A stretch of DNA of 64,000 nucleotides from Symbiodinium natans (lineage: Eukaryota > Sar > Dinophyceae > Suessiales > Symbiodiniaceae), in the NCBI GenBank assembly GCA_905221605.1, contig CAJNDS010000114.1, forward strand, positions 425,355 to 489,354. The letters run 5' to 3'. Below, one piece after another: positions 58,029 to 64,000 of the stretch (its first letter is position 1; each line of letters begins with the position of its first letter). The position numbers and the translations under genes were made by a program. Under the pieces are notes generated by a model. The model had not been told where the DNA came from, ran no database searches, and worked only from the letters and a program-made list of their open reading frames with translations.

Positions 58029-58408
58029 AGCCTGCGCAGACCGAGGGCAGCTTTGGTCAAGATGCACACAGCAAGCAGAGGCCAGGGCTCTTGCAGAACG
58101 CGCCCAGAGACTCCAAAACCCCTTAATTTAGGAACATACCTTAAACTATAGTAGGAACCCTAATATGATTTAAGGTATATTCCATAATAAAGGGGTTTTG
58201 GAGTCTCTGGGTGCAGAACGGGGAGGCCACAGAGTTTTGCAGCTTCCCGTTGGTGGATGCAGGAAGCACGACCTTCCCACCATGTTGAACGGCGTGCTTG
58301 GGCACTCAGACTTTGCCCGATGCTTCATGAACACAAGCAACCATGACAACTGCCAGATTCGGAGAAGACCTGCGGAACCGTTTCATGAAAGGATTAGATT
58401 TCTCTAAG
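58029..58408 (+). CDS. Exons of an unassigned gene split by an introner
   Basis: Exon 58029-58099 (after TACTGCAG) reads EPAQTEGSFGQDAHSKQRP then GLLQN. Intron 58100-58216 is the family B element. Exon 58217-58262 reads NGEATEFCSFPLVDA with a GA donor. A further exon, 58357-58408 (after AACTGCCAG; donor AAG|GTGAGG), reads FGEDLRNRFMKGLDFSK, but its phase does not match the previous exon as I read it. Family not recognised. It could be the N-terminal part of the kinase gene downstream or a separate gene. Confidence 0.5.
58101..58211. mobile_element. Family B copy 4: introner with 9-bp target duplication
   Basis: About 111-bp hairpin element (CCCAGAGACTCCAAAACCCC ... GGGGTTTTGGAGTCTCTGGG). The 9-bp TGCAGAACG flanks it at 58092-58100 and 58212-58220. 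The inferred intron 58100-58216 uses GC (last base of the left duplication plus the first element base) as donor and the TGCAG of the right duplication as acceptor. Confidence 0.85.
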
Positions 58409-58692
58409 GTGAGGCGCTGGTACCTAATTGTAGGTCTGTGGGGCGTGAGGGCCACACTTCTGCGTCGTCGCCGTTCCGGCTATGCTGGATTTCTCCGCAA
58501 ATTCTGGTTTCTGAAACTTCGTGTCTTCTTGAGAAGCAGTTGCTGCCTAGGATGTTTGCTGAATATCTCCTTTGTCCCCAACATCCCTTCCCGCTGTTGC
58601 TATCCAGACCGGTCAGTTTGCGCCCAGATCCGGACAGAAGTCTTCCAAAGCCGCTTGCTTCCCAGAGCTAGAACTGGGGCTTCCCAGATGGA

Positions 58693-58839
58693 TACTTGGA
58701 GGTTCATGGTACTTCTTAACCAATTACGACTGTACTTATCACTGTGCTTATAACCAGATTAGGGAACTTAAGGGGCTTTAAAATAGTGGGTTAGAAGTAG
58801 ACTTATAAGTAGCTAATAAGTACCATGAACCTCCAAGTA
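58693..58839. mobile_element. Inverted-repeat element, family A copy 5
   Basis: TACTTGGAGGTTCATGGTAC and GTACCATGAACCTCCAAGTA, perfect 20-bp arms. The interior includes CTGTACTTATCACTGTGC and AGACTTATAAGTAGCTAATA. Confidence 0.9.
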
Positions 58840-58956
58840 AAGCAGAGTATCCAGTTGTTACAGTCTCAGATGGCGGGCGTCTGCGGCACAGGATGCGCTT
58901 TCTCGGGCACAGCTGATTCTGAACCACTCAGGGTTCGGCGCTCGGAGGTGTCAACT

Positions 58957-59064
58957 GGGCAGTTCTCTAAATTGGGGTGTTCCTTTTTGGGTTCCTACTA
59001 CAAGGCGGCACCCTTTAAAAAGGGATCCCTTAAAAAGGGACCCTAACTTAGAGAACTACCCACT
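58957..59064. mobile_element. Inverted-repeat element, family E copy 2
   Basis: GGGCAGTTCTCTAAATTGGG and AACTTAGAGAACTACCC, inner GGCGGCACCCTTTAAAAAGG. ACT flanks both ends. Confidence 0.85.
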
Positions 59065-59185
59065 TGAGCTGACGTATGCATCTCCACCAGCACCTTGAGC
59101 ACTTATGGCGCGTGCAGCTGAGGAACGTGCGGGATATTTACAGAATCGAGGCTTTCGACTGCAATGCCAGGGTGTCCCAAAGTAA

Positions 59186-59310
59186 CCCTAAAGTCTAAAC
59201 CCTAAACCCTAAACCCTAAACCCTAAACCCTAAACCCTAAACCCTAAACCCTAAACCCTAAACCCTAAACTCTAAACCCTAAACCCTAAACCCTAAACCC
59301 TAAACCCTCT
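59186..59310. repeat. (CCCTAAA)n array
   Basis: About 17 units with one CTCTAAA variant. Confidence 0.95.
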
Positions 59311-59368
59311 CTACCTATATATATTTAAACCCTAATGGGGTCGTTGACCTTTTTGTCCCTAAACGTGG

Positions 59369-59640
59369 TTCCTAAATCCTAAATCCTAAATCCTAAATCC
59401 TAAATCCTAAATCCTAAATCCTAAATCCTAAATCCTAAATCCTAAATCCTAAATCCTAAATCCTATATCCTATATCCTATATCCTATATCCTAAATCCTA
59501 AATCCTAAATCCTAAATCCTAAATCCTAAATCCTAAATCCTAAATCCTAAATCCTAAATCCTATATCCTATATCCTATATCCTATATCCTAAATCCTAAA
59601 TCCTAAATCCTAAATCCTAAATCTTAAATCCTAAATCCTA
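59369..59640. repeat. Higher-order CCTAAAT / CCTATAT repeat
   Basis: A 7-bp variant telomere-like unit, CCTAAAT, in blocks of about 10-13 copies, interrupted twice by exactly four CCTATAT copies. The block order is repeated, giving a higher-order structure. Confidence 0.95.
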
Positions 59641-59647
59641 GTCTAGT

Positions 59648-59860
59648 ATGGGCTGTCCCGGGGCCCCGCCGGGACGGGTTGTCCCGGGGCCCCCCCAGGA
59701 CAGGCTGTCCTGGGGCGTCCCGGAGCGTCCCGGGGCCCCCTGGGACAAAGTCCCGGCACCCCGCCGGGACACCCCCGGGACAGCTGTCTCGGGGCCCCCC
59801 CGGACGCCCCGGCACGCCCCCAGGACATTGTCCCGGGGCCCCCCCCGGGACGCCCTAAAT
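59648..59860. repeat. GC-rich array of CCCGGGGC palindromes
   Basis: Repeated TGTCCCGGGGCCCC / GGGACA blocks of about 25 bp, each partly self-complementary. Open frames on both strands are rich in Gly/Pro/Arg and are compositional. Confidence 0.85.
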
Positions 59861-59907
59861 TTTGGCTGCGGTCCGTTTCGTTTTCTGTGTTTACGGGGTT
59901 CTGTACG

Positions 59908-60367
59908 GCCAAAACCGTGGATTTCAGTACTAGAAAACGGCATTTTTCCTTGCGGGAGCAGCAAATCCCGGGTCCCCCCCTTTTTCGGGTACTGTTTGAA
60001 GCCTTCTGGGGCTTTTTAAAGCCCCCGAAACCGTTGATTTCAGGACTGCTAAATGGCATTTTTCCTTGCGGGAGCAGCAAATTCCGGGTCCCTCCCCTTT
60101 TTCGGGGGCTTTTTGAAGCCTTCTGGTGCTTTTTTAAAGCTATTTGAGGAGCCCCGAAACCGTCGATTTCAGTACTAAAAAACGGCATTTTTCCTTGCGG
60201 GAGCAGCAAATCCCGGGTCCACCCCTTTTTCGGGGATTTTTTGGAGCCTTTTGGGGCTTTTTTTTTGGGGCTGCGGTAGTGCTTTCGGGTAAAATGGAGG
60301 GGCCCCGAAACCGTCGGTCTTAATACAAAAAAAACCAACAGTTTTCGTTGCGGGAGTAGGAAGGATT
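59908..60367. repeat. Imperfect tandem repeat, roughly 115-150 bp unit, four units
   Basis: Units start near CCGAAACCGT(C/T)GATTTCAG and contain CATTTTTCCTTGCGGGAGCA, GCAAAT(C/T)CCGGGTCC and GAAGCCTTCTGG. The last unit is short. The 231-codon minus-strand frame (59643-60338) is repeat-derived. Confidence 0.85.
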
Positions 60368-60489
60368 TAGGGTTCAGGGGACTTAAGCAATAAGAATTGA
60401 AATGGTAGATAGGGTTGCCACATGAAAGGGATTCTGGGTGGGTGGGGTGATGCCAAACACCCTTAGTGAATGCTTGGATCAGAGATGCT

Positions 60490-60712
60490 GAACCCTAAAC
60501 CCTAAACCCTAAACCCTAAACCCTAAACCCTAAACCCTAAACCCTAAACCCTAAACCCTAAACCCTAAACCCTAAACCCTAAACCCTAAACCCTAAACCC
60601 TAAACCCTAAACCCTAAACCCTAAACCCTAAACCCTAAACCCTAAACCCTAAACCCTAAACCCTTAACCCTTAACCCTTAACCCTTAACCCTTAACCCTT
60701 AACCCTTAGCCT
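60490..60712. repeat. (CCCTAAA)n array switching to (CCCTTAA)n
   Basis: About 24 CCCTAAA units followed abruptly by seven CCCTTAA units (60662-60710). It lies just upstream of the first kinase exon. Confidence 0.95.
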
Positions 60713-60736
60713 GACTGCTCTGAAATCGGAGGCAAG

Positions 60737-62618
60737 AAAGCTAGGTGAAGGGACGTATGGCGCCGTTTCCAGCGCTGTGCCCGGCTCTCAGACTTCCCCC
60801 CCTAAACCCTAAACCACCCTAAACCCTAAACCCTAAACCCTAAACCCTAAACCCTAAACCCTAAACCCTAAACCCTAAACCCTAAACCCTAAACCCTAAA
60901 CCCTAAACCCTAAACCCTAAACCCTAAACCCTTCTTTCCAAGATCCTCTTAAGGGAGTCTAAGGGGCCATCTTCGGAGCATGTTAAGGGCGCCTCCAAAC
61001 CTTGAACCCTAAACCCCCAGGACCCCGAAACCCCCGAAAAGCCCCTAAAACCCCTAAACCCCCTTGAAAAAAAGCCCCGAAACCCTAAAGGCCCTAAACC
61101 CCAAAGAGAGCCGAGTATTCGACCCCCCTTGAGTCAAGAGGCACAAGCAGACGGGCGTCGTCCGCGCCATCAAGACCATGTCCAAGGCTACCCAGAGACT
61201 CCAAAACCTCTTATTTAAGCAATATACCTTCAATTCTAGTAGGAGCCCTATTATGATTTAAGGTACATTCCTTCATTAAGCAATGTACCTTAAATTATAG
61301 TAGGAACCCTAATATGATTTAAGGTACATTCCTTCATAAGGGGTTTTGGAGTCTCTGGGTAGGGCTCCGCCTCTCCGGGGAGAGCGCCTCCGTTTTATTT
61401 TTATTTTTGCTTTTGTTTCTGTTTTTACCTTTTTTTAAAACTGTTTTGCAGTAAATATTTTATTTTTTTTATGTTTTTTAAGGGACGTTCTTGGGAAGTT
61501 GGAGGGTTTAGGGTTTAGGGCTTGGGGTTTAGGGCCGACCTCGTTGAGCGCGCAGCAAAGTGCTAGGCTTACAAGCAGGAGCGGCCACAGCACCCGACAG
61601 TCGATACCCCCGAACCTTGGGATGTTCACGCTTTTTGGGGTTTAGGGTTTAGGGTTTAGGGTTTAGAGTTTGGGGTTTAGGGTTTAGGGTTTGGGGTTTA
61701 GGGCTCCTCAATTGGGATGCAAAATAACCCCCGATTACCATCCCTATTAAAGGAGCTGTTAGCAAAAAGGGGGAACATCCCAAACGACAGAGTTTGCTAA
61801 CCCTAACCCCTAAACCCTAAACCCTAAACCCTAAACCCTAAACCCTAAACCCTAAACCCTAAACCCTAAACCCTAAACCCTAAACCCTAAACCCTCAAGC
61901 CCCTGGCCAGGGGCAGATGAAGAATCTGAGTCGCTTCCAACAAGAAGTGGCCATCATGAAGGCCGGGAGGGTTTAGGGTTTAGGGTTTAGGGTTTAGGGT
62001 GTAGGGTGTAGGGTTTAGGGTTTGGGGTTTGCGGAGGTCGTGCCGCGGCCATTGCGCGCCTGCTGTAAATAGGGTTCTTGAACCTTGGGTTATTTAACCC
62101 CCTTTGAACCCCCTTCCCTCAAGAAATGAGGGATCCCTATTTTAATAGACCCTCAATTAGTAGGTTTTTTTTTAGAAACCCCCATGTAGTACCCATGTAG
62201 GTAATGGACCACCCCAACATCATCAAGCTCTTCGAAACCTTCGAAGATCGTCATGGCCCAAGCTCTCGGACTAAGAAGGGGCACGCTTCATCGGCACCTC
62301 TAATGCGCGGGACGCGCCGTGAGAATGATCCCCTAAACCCTAAATCCTAGACCCTAAACCCTAAACCCTAAACCCTAAACCCTAAACCCTAAACCCTAAA
62401 CCCTAAACCCTAAACCCTAAACCCCAAAACCCAAACCCAAGGAAGGCATATCTACCTCGTCATGGAGCTCTGCTCCGGTGGAGAGCTCTTCGATCGTATC
62501 ATCGAAGCACTGGAGCTCAGAGAGGTCTCTCCTCTGCTTCACGGCTCTCTCTCTCTCTCTCTCTCTGCAGTTTGACGAAAAGTCTTTTCTTTTTGGCTCT
62601 TGTTCTTTTTGTAAATCC

Positions 62619-62649
<31 letters not shown>

Positions 62650-64000
62650 GCCTCTCTCTCCCTTCTCTCTGTGTTGAGGAGAGCCCTTTGCTCTCCTTCT
62701 CTCACGGCTCAGGCCGGCCACTTCACGGAGTCGGATGGCGCCATTGTAGTGTGGGGTCTGCCGTTCTTTGGGGTCTGTTTCGCCCAGGTTTCGGCACGCT
62801 CCGTTCGTCGGAGCGTTCGTCTTACATGCAGCGGAACATGTAGCCGCAATGGTCAGCCAGGTCTCACATCCTTCACGCCATCTTCTACATGCACAAGCAG
62901 CTTGTTACAAACAGGGCGGCAGGGAAGGACCACAGACTTTGAGTTGATGCTCATATCGGCCCATGAAACCGCTGGGGCACCGAGGATGGACGTCTGCCAC
63001 ACTCTGAGCCATGTGGGTGCTTGTCAAAATTATGATCCCTTTTGGGGTACCCTTACATATTCGGTGCCGTATGATAACAGGGATCCAAAAAGGGATCATA
63101 ATTTTGACAACCAGCCATGTGAGTTGAAATAGAGCTTGCCCAGATTCACAAGTGGAGCTTGCCTGCCCTTCCTGTTAGCTCCAAAGCGGGGCGAGGCCAC
63201 AGGGACCTGAAGCCAGAGAACTTCCTGCTGCCAAGCTGAAAGTTTGGTGGACTGAACCCTTGAACCTACTCTCCAGTTGAAAGTCGACATTTATTAATAT
63301 ATATATATATATTATTTAATATGGTATACGTTGATATAGGTTAATATATTATGTATATCGACCAGCTCAAGCGGTTGCGGACCAGTAGCCGAGGTTCCTG
63401 ACCAAGGTGCGGCTGTCTGAGCTTGGTGCTTGTCACAGCATGGTCTTGGCTACAGCTTTGTGCCGCGATGTCGCTTTCTTGATTTTTGTCTTCTTGCGTT
63501 TAAGCATGTGGGCCACTGCCCAAGGGCTGCTTGTTTGATGGTCAAAAGCGATAACCTTGATGCAGAGTTTCCAGAAGAACCCCCTGATCGGAAGCCCATG
63601 GCAGACCTTTGTGCCCGTGTAGACCCGAGAACTGAGAACTACCTCAGCTGGTTTTTCAGAGGCCCTTACAGCTTTGGTGACTGAGGGATCTTTATGGGAG
63701 TTTACTTTACGAAAATAGGGGATCCCTTAAGATAGACCCCCAAATAGTAGGATTCCCTTATCTCAAGGACCCCAAGAAGGTACCCCCCTAATTTCGGAGA
63801 CCTTCTTAGGGTGACCTTCATGAAGCCAGGATCCGATCAGTACGAATGTTCTCAAGCTGATAGCTTGGAGCTTAGACACACCTTGTCTCTGCAGATCTAA
63901 GATGCAGCGGTTGTGTTGTGGGTAACTTGTCGGCAAGCTGGGTGTGTGGCCTTTGCTGAGGACTTTGGCCTCTCCAGCTATGTCAACGATGGGAAGGAGT
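60737..64000 (+). CDS. Calcium-dependent protein kinase-like gene (partial, 3' end off window)
   Basis: Exons: 60737-60776 (KLGEGTYGAVSSA, glycine loop, GT donor), 61139-61186 (RHKQTGVVRAIKTMSK, catalytic Lys, GC), 61911-61961 (GQMKNLSRFQQEVAIMK, alpha-C Glu, GC), 62201-62249 (VMDHPNIIKLFETFED, GT), 62442-62506 (RHIYLVMELCSGGELFDRII, GC), 62713-62750 (AGHFTESDGAIV, GT), 62861 to about 62900 (SHILHAIFYMHKQ), 63203-63234 (DLKPENFLLP, GC), about 63541-63561 (VKSDNLD, GC), 63841-63862 (TNVLKLI, GC) and 63961-64000 (DFGLSSYVNDGKE). Phases agree from the first exon to YMHKQ and across the last two. This is a CDPK/CaMK-type Ser/Thr kinase domain. EF-hands, if present, lie beyond the edge. The His-Arg of the HRD motif is in an unread microexon. 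Introns carry telomere-like arrays and elements B, D and F. Confidence 0.9.
60802..60932. repeat. (CCCTAAA)n array in first kinase intron
   Basis: About 17 units, starting about 25 bp after the GT donor of the glycine-loop exon. Confidence 0.95.
61191..61360. mobile_element. Family B copy 5 with internal duplication
   Basis: Ends CCCAGAGACTCCAAAACC and GGTTTTGGAGTCTCTGGG. The interior AAGCAAT(A/G)TACCTT-AATT-TAGTAGGA-CCCTA-TATGATTTAAGGTACATTCCTTC block is present twice, making it 170 bp. It begins four bases after the kinase exon 2 end (GC donor). Confidence 0.9.
61504..61705. repeat. (TTTAGGG)n arrays in kinase intron
   Basis: A short run at 61504-61532 and about nine units at 61640-61703 with TTTGGGG variants. 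Confidence 0.9.
61724..61781. mobile_element. Family C fragment
   Basis: TTGGGATGCAAAATAACCCCC at the left and GGAGCTGTTAGCAAAAAGGG with GGGAACATCCCAAA at the right. The left arm is degraded. Confidence 0.6.
61799..61893. repeat. (CCCTAAA)n array before kinase exon 3
   Basis: About 13 units ending 17 bp upstream of the GQMKNLSRFQQE exon. Confidence 0.95.
61970..62030. repeat. (TTTAGGG)n array after kinase exon 3
   Basis: About eight units, beginning eight bases after the GC donor. Confidence 0.9.
62333..62435. repeat. (CCCTAAA)n array running into a splice acceptor
   Basis: About 14 units ending AAACCCAAACCCAAG, so the acceptor AAG of the RHIYLVMEL exon is in effect the degenerate last unit of the array. 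Confidence 0.9.
62546..62655. repeat. (CT)n microsatellites
   Basis: Two CTCTCT runs (62546-62567 and 62628-62650) in the intron between RIIE and AGHFTESD exons. Translations rich in Ser/Leu or Arg/Glu are artefacts. Confidence 0.9.
63021..63110. mobile_element. Inverted-repeat element, family F
   Basis: TTGTCAAAATTATGATCCCTTTT and its exact complement AAAAGGGATCATAATTTTGACAA form 23-bp perfect arms of a 90-bp hairpin. CCATGTG flanks it at both sides (about 63010 and 63115). Confidence 0.9.
63290..63357. repeat. TA-rich microsatellite
   Basis: TTAATATATATATATATATTATTTAATA-type run in the kinase intron after DLKPENFLL. Confidence 0.85.
63700..63806. mobile_element. Inverted-repeat element, family D copy 6
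   Basis: TTTACGAAAATAGGGGATCCC and GGTACCCCCCTAATTTCGGAG, inner AAATAGTAGGATTCCCTTATC. It ends 34 bp before the 22-nt TNVLKLI exon of the kinase gene. Confidence 0.85.

Noticed and set aside
59643-60338. 231-codon minus-strand frame
   Set aside because: It runs through the GC-palindrome array and the four-unit tandem repeat. Its translation is itself a repeat, and no exon neighbours it.
13683-62435. Idea that the window is a chromosome end (subtelomere)
   Set aside because: Arrays are short, in both orientations, and interleaved with exons throughout; none is terminal. Interstitial insertion fits better.

Overview
The window looks like nuclear DNA of a dinoflagellate, most likely a Suessiales/Symbiodiniaceae-type genome. 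This rests on four things seen directly. (1) Dozens of interstitial plant-type telomere repeats, (TTTAGGG)n or (CCCTAAA)n. (2) A 22-nt copy of the dinoflagellate spliced leader with one mismatch, at 47151-47172, next to a decayed LINE. (3) Genes cut into very small exons (mostly 22-115 nt) with many GC and some GA 5' splice sites besides GT. (4) Several families of short inverted-repeat elements in introns, one of which coincides with an intron. The species cannot be named from sequence alone.

Layout. Roughly 1-25.5 kb is gene-poor as far as I can read. It holds degenerate ORFs, a 625-bp tandem repeat (three units, 11.4-13.2 kb), a roughly 0.5-kb dispersed repeat family (16.0, 18.2, 19.8 kb), small duplications, low-complexity tracts, and only a few telomere-like tracts. 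From about 25.7 kb to the right edge the character changes. Telomere-like arrays appear every kilobase or less, inverted-repeat elements are common, and recognisable exons all lie on the + strand. This fits a unidirectional gene cluster.

Genes read by joining exons, with phases checked where stated: an alpha/beta-hydrolase/esterase (26.1-29.3 kb); a PH-domain protein (30.6-32.56 kb); a secreted protein-disulfide-isomerase-like protein with a CTHC thioredoxin motif (33.16-35.4 kb); an unassigned exon pair (36.7-37.5 kb); a voltage-sensor/cyclic-nucleotide-binding-domain cation channel of the CNG/EAG type (about 40.6-50.62 kb), whose largest recognised intron carries the spliced-leader relic and LINE remnant; an unassigned gene (52.1-55.6 kb); exons of an unknown gene split by an introner (58.0-58.4 kb); and the N-terminal half of a calcium-dependent-protein-kinase-like gene that runs off the right edge (60.7-64.0 kb). 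Hydrolase, PDI, PH-domain protein, channel and kinase do not form an obvious pathway. Their shared feature is gene architecture.

The most interesting material is how introns and repeats relate: an inverted-repeat element that is itself an intron with a 9-bp target-site duplication (58.1 kb), and telomere-like arrays flanked by 21-bp and 14-bp direct duplications (43.2 and 41.3 kb), as if telomere repeat had been captured at a staggered break inside a transcribed gene.
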